This document shows positions 1 through 8,521 of a DNA stretch of 64,000 nt, in pieces. The notes under the pieces are model-generated. The model saw only the letters and a program-made list of their open reading frames with translations. It was not told the origin of the DNA and searched no databases. The position numbers and the translations under genes were made by a program. The DNA lies in the NCBI RefSeq assembly GCF_041435335.1, contig NZ_CP108430.1, positions 8,838,001 to 8,902,000 of the forward strand, read 5' to 3'. Numbering within the stretch: the stretch's first letter is position 1; each line of letters starts with the position of its first letter. Source of the stretch: Streptomyces sp. NBC_01283 (GTDB lineage Bacteria; Actinomycetota; Actinomycetes; Streptomycetales; Streptomycetaceae).

Positions 1-159
1 GTGACGCGGTTCGAGGTCGACTCCGAGTTTCTGCGTCGGTACCCCGTCCAGCAGGCGGGTGGCCGGACGATCCTCGAACTGTGGGTCCCGGCCGAGGAGC
101 TCGACGCGTTCAACTCCCACATCGTCGGCGAGATCGACCTGGTCCACACGTTCCGGTGA
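1..159 (+). CDS. C-terminal end of a hypothetical protein (5' end outside or at window edge)
   Basis: An open frame runs from the first base to a TGA at 157-159 and reads 52 residues. A GTG sits at base 1, but the reading frame could equally continue upstream of the window, so the start is unknown. The peptide is rich in charged residues and ends in a segment (PAEELDAFNSHIVGEIDLVH) that looks like the tail of a small conserved Streptomyces protein of unknown function. No motif gives a role. Codon use is typical of the genome. It lies upstream of the LacI-type operators at 211 and 503 and is probably unrelated to them. Confidence 0.5.
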   Translation: MTRFEVDSEFLRRYPVQQAGGRTILELWVPAEELDAFNSHIVGEIDLVHTFR

Positions 160-210
160 GAGAGGCGCAGGCCCCTGCCGGGTTTGTGAACCGGTTCGGG
201 AGAGGACTGA

Positions 211-224
211 GGAGAGCGCTCTCC
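211..224. promoter_or_regulatory. LacI-family operator, copy 1
   Basis: GGAGAGCGCTCTCC is a perfect 14-bp palindrome with the central CG step typical of LacI/GalR operators. The same core recurs at 503-518 and, slightly degenerate, at 6289-6304 before the lacI-type gene, so this is probably a site for that regulator. Confidence 0.65.
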
Positions 225-502
225 CGGAAAGCATCCTCCGCCCGTCCGGCCGAGACGTCAACGCCCGCGAACCCACTCGTCACGTTGCCGCCGAACGGCG
301 CTGCGTAGCTGTCGAGATGGCAGGACTCGCCGGTACGTGACACCCCAATGCCCAATGAGCAGGGGGAAGTTGCATACCAGCGACTGAAGTGACCGGGGAA
401 GGCGGCGACCTCGTACGTCAAATGCGCGCCGGCGGACCGCAACCGTCGGCCCCCAGTCCTTCACCGGCTCTTGACACGCTCGCGTCACGATGGGAACACT
501 CC

Positions 503-518
503 GGGAGAGCGCTCTCCC
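503..518. promoter_or_regulatory. LacI-family operator, copy 2 (perfect 16-bp palindrome)
   Basis: GGGAGAGCGCTCTCCC is a perfect palindrome. It resembles the CebR-type TGGGAGCGCTCCCA operators known in Streptomyces, with two extra central base pairs. It lies between the window-edge gene and the DUF1996 gene and probably represses transcription of the glycosidase locus when no inducing sugar is present. Confidence 0.75.
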
Positions 519-682
519 ACCCTGTTCCTCTCAGGGCGCTCTGCGGCAGATGGTTCCGGGCGGACGACGTACTTCCTCGACGGCCCCCGGCCACGCATGT
601 CCCCACCCGGTGTCCGGGAGTGCACGGCCACGGCTCCCGGCAGGCCGGCCCCCCATCCCTCTCCACGTGGCAGGAGGTCTCC

Positions 683-1771
683 ATGGCACGGAGATCGCGC
701 ACCATCTCGGGAACGCTCATCGCAGGCGCACTGATCGTCAGCTCGCTGGGCATCGGCGGCATCGCGGTGAGCGCCGACCACGCGTCCGAGTCCCGGACGC
801 CGAAGACCGCGGCATTGCACGCGGGACACACCATGGCCGCATCCACCCGCGCGGCGGCCGAGGACGCCGACGACGACGGATACATCCCCGCGAAGCAGCC
901 CGTCACCGGTGTCGAACCGTCGGCGGATCAGCCGCCGCACCGCTACTTCCACGAGTTCCAGGCGCACTGTTCGGTGACACACACCGCCCCCGACGACCCC
1001 ATCGTCTATCCCGGGCAGCCCGGCAAGTCGCATGACCACACGTTCATGGGGAACACCACGACGAACGCCCACAGCACCACGGCGTCCCTGGACGCGGGAT
1101 CCACCAAGTGCCTTGCCCCCGGCGACAGGTCGGCGTACTGGATGCCCACGCTGTACAACGGCGACAACGAGGTACGGCCCGTCGGGGACCAGACGATCTA
1201 CTACAAGGCCGGGGTCACCGACTACACGAGTGTGCGGCCCTTCCCGAAGGGGCTCAGGTTCGTCGTCGGCAGCCCGATGCAGACCGCGCAGGAGTTCCGC
1301 GACCACCCGGGCTTCGTCGAGGGGTGGGAGTGCGGGAACAGCTACTTCAACGTCGAGTTCCCCAAGAACTGTCCCACGACGGCCGACACCCAGCTCAACA
1401 TCCGTTTCCAGGCGCCCAGTTGCTGGGACGGCAAGACGCTTGACTCGCCGAATCACCAGAGCCACATGTCCTACCCGGTGGTCAGGAGCGGCACCAACGA
1501 CAACGTGTGCCCGACGAGTCACCCCGTCGCCCTGCCGATGATCGAGTTCAAGATGGCGTTCCCCGTCAACGGGGACATGTCGAAGGTCCGCCTGGCGAGC
1601 GGGACGGGCCACTCCTTCCACTACGACTTCTTCAACGCGTGGGACGACGCGACGCTGAAGGCGCTGGTGGATCACTGTGTCGTCGGCGGTCTGCAGTGCG
1701 ATCCGCGCGGCTATGACCAGACCCATCCCGAAGCGGGCGCGGCGCTCGACGAGAACTACGAGCTGCCCTGA
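683..1771 (+). CDS. Secreted DUF1996-domain protein
   Basis: The start at 683 is chosen because an AGGAGG-type ribosome site (672-677) sits just before ATG and a signal peptide follows directly: RR-containing N-region, hydrophobic core at about residues 10-30, then Ala/Ser-rich mature sequence. The product is 362 residues. From about residue 85 it matches the DUF1996 family, seen in the HEFQAHCSVTH and SHDHTFMGN segments, the YWMPTLY core and a late DQTHPEAG motif, with paired cysteines that suggest disulfides outside the cell. DUF1996 proteins are secreted in actinomycetes and fungi and often sit beside carbohydrate-active enzymes; no reaction is established. It is the first gene after two LacI-type operators and precedes two glycosidases, so a role in polysaccharide attack is inferred. 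Confidence 0.88.
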   Translation: MARRSRTISGTLIAGALIVSSLGIGGIAVSADHASESRTPKTAALHAGHTMAASTRAAAEDADDDGYIPAKQPVTGVEPSADQPPHRYFHEFQAHCSVTHTAPDDPIVYPGQPGKSHDHTFMGNTTTNAHSTTASLDAGSTKCLAPGDRSAYWMPTLYNGDNEVRPVGDQTIYYKAGVTDYTSVRPFPKGLRFVVGSPMQTAQEFRDHPGFVEGWECGNSYFNVEFPKNCPTTADTQLNIRFQAPSCWDGKTLDSPNHQSHMSYPVVRSGTNDNVCPTSHPVALPMIEFKMAFPVNGDMSKVRLASGTGHSFHYDFFNAWDDATLKALVDHCVVGGLQCDPRGYDQTHPEAGAALDENYELP

Positions 1772-1777
1772 CCCCCG

Positions 1778-1816
1778 GCCTGCGAAGGGTGAGGCTCCCT
1801 TTCGCCCTTCGCAGGC
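1778..1816. terminator. Hairpin between the DUF1996 and glycosidase genes
   Basis: Twelve base pairs (GCCTGCGAAGGG with CCCTTCGCAGGC) enclose a 15-nt loop directly after the DUF1996 stop codon. There is no U-tract, as is common for Streptomyces terminators. It may attenuate read-through into the next gene. Confidence 0.6.
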
Positions 1817-1871
1817 ACCCCTGCGCCCCCCTGCCCCGCATCACCCCCATCCCCCTCGCCCAGGAGAACCC

Positions 1872-3635
1872 ATGCGCAGACCTGGTACCGCTCTCTCCCT
1901 CGGCCGCCTTGGCCGCTTCGTGGCCCCGGTGACCGCGGGCCTGCTCGTGACCGGAGCGCTTGCGCTCCCGGCGCAGCAGGCGCACGCGGCCGGCAGCGTC
2001 GTGAAGGTGACCGGTTCACAAGGAAACTGGCAGCTCACCGTCGACGGCTCGCCCTACCAGGTCAAGGGCTTGACCTGGGGCCCCTCCGTCGCGGACGCCG
2101 ACAAGTACCTGCCCGATCTGCGGTCCATGGGCGTCAACACCATTCGGACCTGGGGCACTGACGCCTCCAGCAAACCGCTGTTCGACTCCGCGGCGGCCCA
2201 CGGCATCAAGGTCGTCGCGGGCTTCTGGCTCCAGCCCGGCGGCGGTCCGGGGAGCGGCGGCTGTGTCAACTACCTGACGGACACCGCGTACAGGAACCAG
2301 ATGCTTGAGGAGTTCCCCAAGTGGGCGAACGCCTACAAGGACAATCCCGGTGTCCTGATGTGGAACGTGGGCAACGAGTCGGTGCTCGGCCTGCAGAACT
2401 GCTACACCGGTGACGAACTGGAGAAGCAGCGCAACGCGTACACCACGTTCGTCAACGACGTCGCCAAGAAGATCCACGCGGTGGACCCCAACCACCCCGT
2501 CACGTCCACCGACGCCTGGACCGGGGCCTGGCCCTATTACAAGAAGAACGCCCCGGACCTCGATCTCTACGCCGTCAACTCCTACAACGCCGCGTGCGAC
2601 ATCAAGTCCGACTGGGAGAAGGGCGGTTACACCAAGCCCTACATAGTCACCGAGACCGGACCCGCCGGTGAGTGGGAGGTGCCCGACGACGCCAACGGGG
2701 CGCCACAGGAGCCCACCGACCAGACGAAGGCCGCCGGTTACACCAAGGCCTGGGACTGCGTCACCGGTCATCGGGGCGTTGCGCTCGGCGCCACGATGTT
2801 CCACTACGGCACCGAGTACGACTTCGGAGGCGTCTGGTTCAACCTGCTTCCCGCGGGCCAGAAGCGACTCTCGTACTACGCGGTGAAGAAGGCCTACAAA
2901 GGCAGCACCGCGGGGGACAACACCCCGCCGGTCATCTCCGGACTGACCGTCGACGGTGACGCGGGCAAGATTCCCGCGGGCAGCCCGCTGACGCTCACGA
3001 CCAAGGTCAGCGACCCCGACGGCGACACGCTCTCCTACGAGGTGCTCGCCAACAGCATGTACATCGACAAGAGCAAGGAGCTCACCCCGCTGGCCGCCAC
3101 GAACCTGGGGTCGGGCCGTCTGAAGGTAACGGCCCCGGACAAGCCCGGCGTCTGGAAGATCTATGTGAAGGTCTCCGACGGCAAGGGCAACGTCGGTATC
3201 GAGACCCGGTCCGTACGCGTGGTCGTGCCACCCGTCCACGGTACGAACATCGCCCAGGGCAAGCCCGCGACCGCCTCCTCCTTCCAGCCCGGCAGCAGCG
3301 ACTGCCCCTGCACCGCCGCCAACGCGGTCGACGGCAAGCAGGGCACGCGGTGGGCCAGCGACTGGAGCGACCCGCAGTGGCTCCAGGTAGACCTGGGCTC
3401 CACCACCTCCTTCAAGCACGTCCAGCTCAACTGGGAGACCTCGTACGCGAAGACGTACACGATCCAGACCTCGGACGACGGACGGAACTGGAGGACCGTG
3501 CGTGAGGTGCGCGGCGGCAACGGCGGCGTCGACGACTTCGATGTGAGCGGTTCAGGCCGCTACGTGCGCGTCAACGGCACGGAGCGAGGGACCGGATACG
3601 GCTACTCGCTCTACGAATTCGGCGTCTACAAGTGA
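1872..3635 (+). CDS. Secreted TIM-barrel glycoside hydrolase with discoidin (CBM32-like) domain
   Basis: The ATG at 1872 follows AGGAGAA and begins a signal peptide ending near AHA at residues 37-39. The 587-residue protein has three parts. Residues 42-345 form a glycosidase barrel of the GH2/GH5 (clan A) type: WNVGNES at 164-170 supplies the likely acid/base Glu169 and TETGP at 260-264 the likely nucleophile Glu261. Residues about 355-450 form an Ig/cadherin-like spacer (SDPDGDTLSYEV). Residues 458-587 are an F5/8 type C (discoidin) domain with the NIAQGKPATASS opening and DGKQGTRWAS loop, probably a carbohydrate-binding module. The enzyme is exported and should cleave a beta-linked polysaccharide; the exact substrate is not readable. 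It lies 100 bp after the DUF1996 gene and before the GH3 gene, under the same LacI-type control. Confidence 0.85.
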   Translation: MRRPGTALSLGRLGRFVAPVTAGLLVTGALALPAQQAHAAGSVVKVTGSQGNWQLTVDGSPYQVKGLTWGPSVADADKYLPDLRSMGVNTIRTWGTDASSKPLFDSAAAHGIKVVAGFWLQPGGGPGSGGCVNYLTDTAYRNQMLEEFPKWANAYKDNPGVLMWNVGNESVLGLQNCYTGDELEKQRNAYTTFVNDVAKKIHAVDPNHPVTSTDAWTGAWPYYKKNAPDLDLYAVNSYNAACDIKSDWEKGGYTKPYIVTETGPAGEWEVPDDANGAPQEPTDQTKAAGYTKAWDCVTGHRGVALGATMFHYGTEYDFGGVWFNLLPAGQKRLSYYAVKKAYKGSTAGDNTPPVISGLTVDGDAGKIPAGSPLTLTTKVSDPDGDTLSYEVLANSMYIDKSKELTPLAATNLGSGRLKVTAPDKPGVWKIYVKVSDGKGNVGIETRSVRVVVPPVHGTNIAQGKPATASSFQPGSSDCPCTAANAVDGKQGTRWASDWSDPQWLQVDLGSTTSFKHVQLNWETSYAKTYTIQTSDDGRNWRTVREVRGGNGGVDDFDVSGSGRYVRVNGTERGTGYGYSLYEFGVYK

Positions 3636-3684
3636 GCCACGACTGATGTGGGACTGAGGCGGGACTGATCCACGACCGGGCTTT

Positions 3685-3717
3685 GGCCGGTCCACGGCCG
3701 GTCCACGGCCGGTCCAC
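3685..3717. repeat. Three tandem copies of GGCCGGTCCAC
   Basis: Perfect 11-bp units occupy 3685-3695, 3696-3706 and 3707-3717, followed by degenerate copies (GGCTGATCC, GGTTGATCC). They lie between the discoidin glycosidase and the GH3 gene, where they can fold on themselves through GGCCGG. Probably slippage-generated. Confidence 0.8.
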
Positions 3718-3779
3718 GGCTGATCCGCGGTTGATCCGACTTCGGCGCCGCTCCCTCGTGGGGGCAGGAGGAGCAAAGC

Positions 3780-6251
3780 ATGACGCGCGACGCACTGCTG
3801 AAGCTGGTCGGCACGCTGGACCTGGAGCGGAAGGTGAGGCTGCTGACCGGCGCCACGGTGTGGCGTACCCGCGCCGAACCGGCCGTGGGGCTGCGGGAGA
3901 TGGTCTTCTCCGACGGCCCGGCCGGGGTGCGGGGGGAGGAGTGGGACGAGCGCCTTCCCTCGCTGCTCCTTCCCTCCGTCTCCGCGCTCGGCTCCTTGTG
4001 GGACGAGCAACTCGCGTCTGAACTGGGTGAGGTGCTGGCCCTCGAAGCTCTGCGCAAGGGGGTGCACGCGGTCCTTGCCCCCACCTTGAACCTCCATCGC
4101 ACTCCGCTGGGAGGACGCCACTTCGAGTGCCTTGCCGAGGACCCGGAACTGGCCGCGCGCATCGGGGCCGCCCTGATCCGGGGCATCCAGGCGCACGGGG
4201 TGGCCGCGACCGCGAAGCATTACGTGGCGAACGACTCGGAGACCGAGCGGCTCACCCTGGACGTCCGGGTGGACGAGCGGACGCTGCGCGAGGTGTATCT
4301 GGCGCCCTTCGAAGCTGCCGTCCGAGCGGGTGTGTGGCTCGTCATGAGCGCGTACAACGGCGTCAACGGCACGACCATGACCGCCAACGAGTTGTTGGCC
4401 GAACCGCTGAAGGGAGAGTGGGGATTCGACGGGGCCGTCGTCTCCGACTGGGGTGCCGTGCGCCTGACGGCCCAGAGCGCGGCCGCGGCCCAGGACCTGG
4501 TGATGCCCGGCCCGGACGGCCCGTGGGGTGCGGCTCTGGTGGCGGCGGTCCGGAGCGGCGGTGTTCCCGAGCGGGCCATCGACGACAAGGTGGTGCGCCT
4601 GCTCACACTGGCCGACCGTGTTGGCGCACTCGGCGTCGGCCGCGGGCTCCCGCCGCGCGCATGGCCGAGTGGCACCGCGCGCCGTCTGCTGCGACGGGCC
4701 GTGGCGGCCGGCACCGTACTGCTGCGCAACGAGGATGTCCTGCCCCTGGACGTCTCCGCACTGCGCAGGGTGGCGGTCATCGGTCGGCACGCCTCGACCC
4801 CGCGGCTCCAGGGAGAAGGCAGTGCCGGAGTCTTCCCGGCGGACGTCGTCACACCGCTGGACGGGATCCGGAACCGGCTGCGCGGGCAGGCCGAGGTCCT
4901 GCACGCACCGGGCCCGGACCTGGGCGGGCAGCCGAGGCCGTTGGATCCCGCACAGTGCGCGAACCCCCTCACTGGGGAGCCCGGCGTGCTGCTGCGGGTG
5001 CTGACGGCGGACGGACGCGAACTCTCCTCGGAACACCGCCATTCCGGCAGGCAGTTGGAGCCTCCTCTCGCACCGGGAGCCCACACCGTCGAGATCAGCG
5101 CGCTGGTACGGACGGCCGGCGAAGGGAAGTGGACGTTCGGAGTGGGCGGCTACGGCCGGATGAGTCTCGCGGTGGACGGACAGCCCCTGGTGGAAGGGGA
5201 GTTCGCCCGCGACACCGAGGATCCCGCGGTCATCCATCTCGACCCGCCGCGCCAGCACGCCTCGGTATGGCTTCCCGCGGGTCACCCCGCGCACGTCGTG
5301 GCCCGCAGGGAACTCGCCCCCGACACCGGCCGCGCCGTCGTCGTGACGGCCGCGGCGCCCGAACCGGACCCCGAGCAGGCGCTGTCCGAAGCAGTCGAGG
5401 CCGCGCGGAAGGCGGACGTGGCGGTGGTCGTCGTCGGCACCACCGAGGGCAGCGAATCCGAGGGGCACGATCGGACGTCGCTCACCCTTCCCGGCCGTCA
5501 GGACGAACTGGTCGCGGCGGTCGCCGCCGCGAATCCGCGCACCGTGGTCGTCGTCAACTCGGGCGGACCCGTGGAGCTGCCCTGGCGGGAACGGGCCGGG
5601 GCGGTGCTGCTGTCGTGGTTCCCCGGACAGGAAGCGGGGGCCGGGCTCGCCGACGTCCTCTTCGGGCAGGCCGAGCCGGGTGGCCGCCTGCCCACCAGCT
5701 GGGGAGCCGCGCTCGCGGACGCACCGGTCACCGAGACCCGGCCCAGGGACGGCGCGCTCGTCTACGCGGAAGGGCTGCACATCGGCTACCGGGCCTGGCT
5801 GCGTGCGGGCCGCGAACCCGCCTACTGGTTCGGTCACGGCCTGGGTTACACGACATGGAGCTACGAATGCCTTCGGGTCGCGAGCAGGCACGACGCACGC
5901 GACGGGCACGACGCACGCGACGGGGGAGAGGCCCTGGCCGTGGAGGTGCGGTTGCGCAACACGGGCGCGCGCCCGGGACGTGAGGTGGTGCAGGTCTATC
6001 TCGCGCGGCCCGACTCCGCGGTGGAGCGCCCGGTCCGCTGGCTCGGGGGCTTCACGGCGGTCCGGGCGGAGCCGGGGGAGACGGTGATGGCATCGGTGGA
6101 GGTACCGGCCAGGATGCTGCGTCACTGGGACACGGAAGAGCGCCGGTGGCGGACGGAAGCGGGTGACTGGCAGGTCCTTGCGGGGCGCAGCGCCGGAGAT
6201 CTCCCCTTGCGGGCGACTGTGACGGTACGCAGGTCAAGCAACCGCCCATAG
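3780..6251 (+). CDS. GH3 family beta-glucosidase
   Basis: The 823-residue protein starts at an ATG preceded by AGGAGGAGC. It shows the full GH3 plan: an N-terminal TIM barrel with SDGPAG (44-49), KH at 146-147, and VVSDWGA (220-226), whose Asp223 is the likely nucleophile; the alpha/beta sandwich domain; an inserted PA14-like beta region at about 395-505; and a C-terminal fibronectin III-like domain starting near residue 720. No signal peptide is visible, so it probably hydrolyses imported oligosaccharides in the cytoplasm. A short internal duplication (HDARDG twice, near residue 703) marks local slippage. It is transcribed with the two secreted proteins upstream and the LacI regulator downstream, a standard Streptomyces arrangement for cellobiose-like sugars. 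Confidence 0.93.
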   Translation: MTRDALLKLVGTLDLERKVRLLTGATVWRTRAEPAVGLREMVFSDGPAGVRGEEWDERLPSLLLPSVSALGSLWDEQLASELGEVLALEALRKGVHAVLAPTLNLHRTPLGGRHFECLAEDPELAARIGAALIRGIQAHGVAATAKHYVANDSETERLTLDVRVDERTLREVYLAPFEAAVRAGVWLVMSAYNGVNGTTMTANELLAEPLKGEWGFDGAVVSDWGAVRLTAQSAAAAQDLVMPGPDGPWGAALVAAVRSGGVPERAIDDKVVRLLTLADRVGALGVGRGLPPRAWPSGTARRLLRRAVAAGTVLLRNEDVLPLDVSALRRVAVIGRHASTPRLQGEGSAGVFPADVVTPLDGIRNRLRGQAEVLHAPGPDLGGQPRPLDPAQCANPLTGEPGVLLRVLTADGRELSSEHRHSGRQLEPPLAPGAHTVEISALVRTAGEGKWTFGVGGYGRMSLAVDGQPLVEGEFARDTEDPAVIHLDPPRQHASVWLPAGHPAHVVARRELAPDTGRAVVVTAAAPEPDPEQALSEAVEAARKADVAVVVVGTTEGSESEGHDRTSLTLPGRQDELVAAVAAANPRTVVVVNSGGPVELPWRERAGAVLLSWFPGQEAGAGLADVLFGQAEPGGRLPTSWGAALADAPVTETRPRDGALVYAEGLHIGYRAWLRAGREPAYWFGHGLGYTTWSYECLRVASRHDARDGHDARDGGEALAVEVRLRNTGARPGREVVQVYLARPDSAVERPVRWLGGFTAVRAEPGETVMASVEVPARMLRHWDTEERRWRTEAGDWQVLAGRSAGDLPLRATVTVRRSSNRP

Positions 6252-6288
6252 GAGGTGGGAGGGCAGGGGAGAGGTGCGACAGGAGCGT

Positions 6289-6304
6289 GGGAGAGCGCTC
6301 TATG
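6289..6304. promoter_or_regulatory. LacI-family operator, copy 3 (autoregulatory)
   Basis: GGGAGAGCGCTCTATG matches the perfect operator at 503-518 in 13 of 16 positions. It ends 31 bp before the start codon of the LacI-family gene, the expected place for autorepression. Confidence 0.7.
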
Positions 6305-6335
6305 GCGTCCAGTGTCGGGGCGTTAGGGTTCCCGG

Positions 6336-7376
6336 ATGGACAGACAGATGCCGACGCTGGAGGACGTGGCGCGCGAGGCGGGGGTGTCCCGCGCCACCGT
6401 CTCCCGGGTGGTCAACGGCGTACGCAATGTCGCCCCCGCCATCCAGGACGTGGTGCGAGAGGCCATCGAACGGACGGGTTATGCGCCCAACCGGGCGGCC
6501 CGTTCCCTGGTGACCCAGCGGGCGGGCACCATCGCCCTGGTCGTCTCGGGAGCCGGGGACCACACCGACACGGCACAGAACGCCTTCGCCGCACGGGTGT
6601 TCGCCGACCCCTTCTTCGGCCGTGCCGTCAGCGGGGTGGTGGGATTCCTGCGCCCGCGCGCCATGCATCCGGTGCTGATGTTCGCGGAGACGGAGGAATC
6701 CCGGCAGCAGGTCCTGACCTACCTGCGCCAGGGCAACGCGGACGGCGCCCTGGTCGTCTCGACCCATGCCGAGGATCCGCTGCCGGCGATGCTCGCCGAA
6801 GCCGGGTCGCCCGCGGTGTTCTTCGCGCGACCCTCACTGCGGGCCCGCGTCACGTACGTCGACTTCGCGCACCGGGACGGGGCGCGGCTGGCCGCCGAGC
6901 ATCTGCTGGCCCGAGGCTGCCGACGGGTGGCGACCATCTCCGGCCCGTTGGACATCCCGGCGGGCCGTGAACGGCTTGCCGGGTTCCAGGAGGGCATGGA
7001 GCGGGGCGGGCAGCCCTACATCCCGGTGGCCGAGGGCGGATTCACCCTCGAGAGCGGGGCGGGAGCGATGCGGCGGCTGCTGGCCGAGCACCCGGACGTC
7101 GACGGGGTGTTCGCGGCCAATGACCTGATGGCACAAGGCGTGTGCCAGGTCCTGAGGGAACACGGCAAGCAGGCACCCCGGGACGTGGCCGTGGTCGGAT
7201 TCGACGACTCGAGCGTGGCGGTCACCTGCGTACCCCCCTTGACGACGGTGCGGCAGCCGATCGAAGAGATGGGGGCGGAGATGGCACGGCTGCTCCAGGA
7301 AGAGATGGAGGGGGTGCGGACCGACCCCACCTCGGTGATCTTCGAGCCGGAACTCGTGGTGCGCGAGTCGGCCTAG
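6336..7376 (+). CDS. LacI/GalR family transcriptional regulator
   Basis: The 346-residue protein has a classic LacI headpiece: TLEDVAREAGVSRATVSRVV at residues 6-25, followed by the hinge region (GYAPNRAARSLV) and a periplasmic-binding-type effector domain with the DGVFAANDLMAQGV and VVGFDDSSVA segments near the end. It should bind the GAGAGCGCTCTC palindromes found before itself and before the glycosidase locus and leave them when a sugar binds. An alternative in-frame ATG at 6348 would remove four residues. It is separated from the GH3 gene by 84 bp and has its own operator, so it is probably both read through and separately transcribed. Confidence 0.94.
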   Translation: MDRQMPTLEDVAREAGVSRATVSRVVNGVRNVAPAIQDVVREAIERTGYAPNRAARSLVTQRAGTIALVVSGAGDHTDTAQNAFAARVFADPFFGRAVSGVVGFLRPRAMHPVLMFAETEESRQQVLTYLRQGNADGALVVSTHAEDPLPAMLAEAGSPAVFFARPSLRARVTYVDFAHRDGARLAAEHLLARGCRRVATISGPLDIPAGRERLAGFQEGMERGGQPYIPVAEGGFTLESGAGAMRRLLAEHPDVDGVFAANDLMAQGVCQVLREHGKQAPRDVAVVGFDDSSVAVTCVPPLTTVRQPIEEMGAEMARLLQEEMEGVRTDPTSVIFEPELVVRESA

Positions 7377-7528
7377 GGCGCGACGGCGGCAGTGCCGGCC
7401 GCAGGGGTGGCGCAGGGGCCGCCGAGCGCGTTGCCGCAGGCAGAGCCCGTGATCGGAGCCACCGGGATGCGGATCACGCCTCGCGATGTGAGCCTGGTTG
7501 TGGGGGCGACACAGAGAGGCGGTTGCCC

Positions 7529-7717
7529 ATGTCAGTCATGGACAAGCTGAAGCAGATGCTCAAGGGTCACGAGGACCAGGCCGGGAAGGGAGTCGACAAG
7601 GCGGGAGACTTCGTCGACGACAAGACCCAGGGCAAGTACTCCGGGCAGGTCGACACCGCCCAGGACAAGCTCAAGGACCAGCTCGGCAGGGACCAGGACC
7701 AGCCCCCGCAGTCGTAG
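7529..7717 (+). CDS. MT0933/Rv0909-like antitoxin family small protein
   Basis: The 62-residue protein begins MSVMDKLKQMLKG and carries the repeat-like KGVDKAGDFVDDKTQGKYSG pattern, which matches the MT0933-like antitoxin family (Mycobacterium Rv0909). In mycobacteria the partner toxin is the SRPBCC-fold protein Rv0910. No SRPBCC gene lies next to this one, so it is either an orphan or a general small protein of this family; the assignment to a toxin-antitoxin pair is only by family. The protein is hydrophilic, Lys/Asp-rich and probably helical and disordered in part. It stands alone between the LacI gene and the convergent thpR. Confidence 0.75.
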   Translation: MSVMDKLKQMLKGHEDQAGKGVDKAGDFVDDKTQGKYSGQVDTAQDKLKDQLGRDQDQPPQS

Positions 7718-7868
7718 GCGCCCCGCGGTTGTCAGTGCCCGGCGATAGCCTGGGTTCTTCCATCCGCGCTGTGGCTGCAGCGCTGCCGCCCCGCCCCCGT
7801 GATGCAGGGGCGGGGCACTCGGCGTTCAGGGGCCGTGGCGAGTTCGCGGCAGCAGACCCGGCCGCCGG

Positions 7869-8453
7869 TCAGGCCGAACCGTCGAAGTTCCAGGCGCCCA
7901 CATCGCGGTAGTGGATGGACCCCGGTCCACGGCCGATGTTGCTGGCGACCAGGTGCAGCCGCTCGGCCTGCCACGGGCGTCCGGTGAACCCGGCGAGCCC
8001 GGCAGCGGCCTCCACCGCACACGACGGGGTGTCCCGGCGGGCGCGGGCCAGCGTCAGGTGGGGGCGGAACGGACGGCCCACGTGAGCGGCACCGCAGTCC
8101 TGGACGACGGCACGCACCTCGGTGGCGAGCAGATGCAGCTCTTCGAGTTCGCCGTCGATCCCGCTCCACAGCACACGCTCGTCGAAGTGCCCGCCACCGC
8201 TCAGCGCCAGCTTCAGGGGCTTGCGGGCGGCGGCGAGGCGGGCGAGCGGCGTACGCAGGAGCGGAAGCACCGAGACGGGGACCTCGCCGAGGAACGCCAG
8301 GGTGATGTGCCAGTCCTCGATGCGGTTCCACCGCATGCGCGGATGTGCCTGGTAGGCGGGGTCGAGGGCCAGTTCCAGTTCATGCTTCGCGTCGTCGGGC
8401 GGGGCGAGCGCGATGAATGCACGAACGGTCGTGGGCTGGTTCTGTTCGTTCAC
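7869..8453 (-). CDS. thpR: RNA 2',3'-cyclic phosphodiesterase (2H phosphoesterase)
   Basis: The 194-residue protein carries both signature motifs of the 2H phosphoesterase superfamily: HITLAF at residues 49-54 and HLTLAR at 132-137. The N-terminal RAFIALAPPDD segment is typical of ThpR/LigT. Members open 2',3'-cyclic phosphate ends of RNA to 2'-phosphates and can ligate tRNA halves in reverse. Length and motif spacing fit the family. It is transcribed toward the antitoxin-like gene and has no operon partner. Confidence 0.92.
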   Translation of the reverse strand: MNEQNQPTTVRAFIALAPPDDAKHELELALDPAYQAHPRMRWNRIEDWHITLAFLGEVPVSVLPLLRTPLARLAAARKPLKLALSGGGHFDERVLWSGIDGELEELHLLATEVRAVVQDCGAAHVGRPFRPHLTLARARRDTPSCAVEAAAGLAGFTGRPWQAERLHLVASNIGRGPGSIHYRDVGAWNFDGSA

Positions 8454-8521
8454 AGAAGACTTCGTACCGCATCCCGGTGGTCGTCCCGCACCCTCCCCCG
8501 CCGCTCACTTGGGCCCCAGCC

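Larger units (their letters stand above)
160..682. other. 523-bp intergenic region carrying two LacI-type operators
   Basis: No coding region is supported here. The stretch contains two copies of a GAGAGCGCTCTC palindrome (211-224 and 503-518) and must hold the promoter of the carbohydrate locus that starts at 683. The second operator ends about 165 bp before the start codon, which implies a long 5' leader or an operator placed upstream of the promoter. Confidence 0.6.

Noticed and set aside
3552..6125. 857-codon open frame on the minus strand
   Set aside because: It lies antisense to the GH3 gene, has no domain logic and is rich in Arg/Gly/His/Pro as expected for shadow frames in GC-rich DNA.
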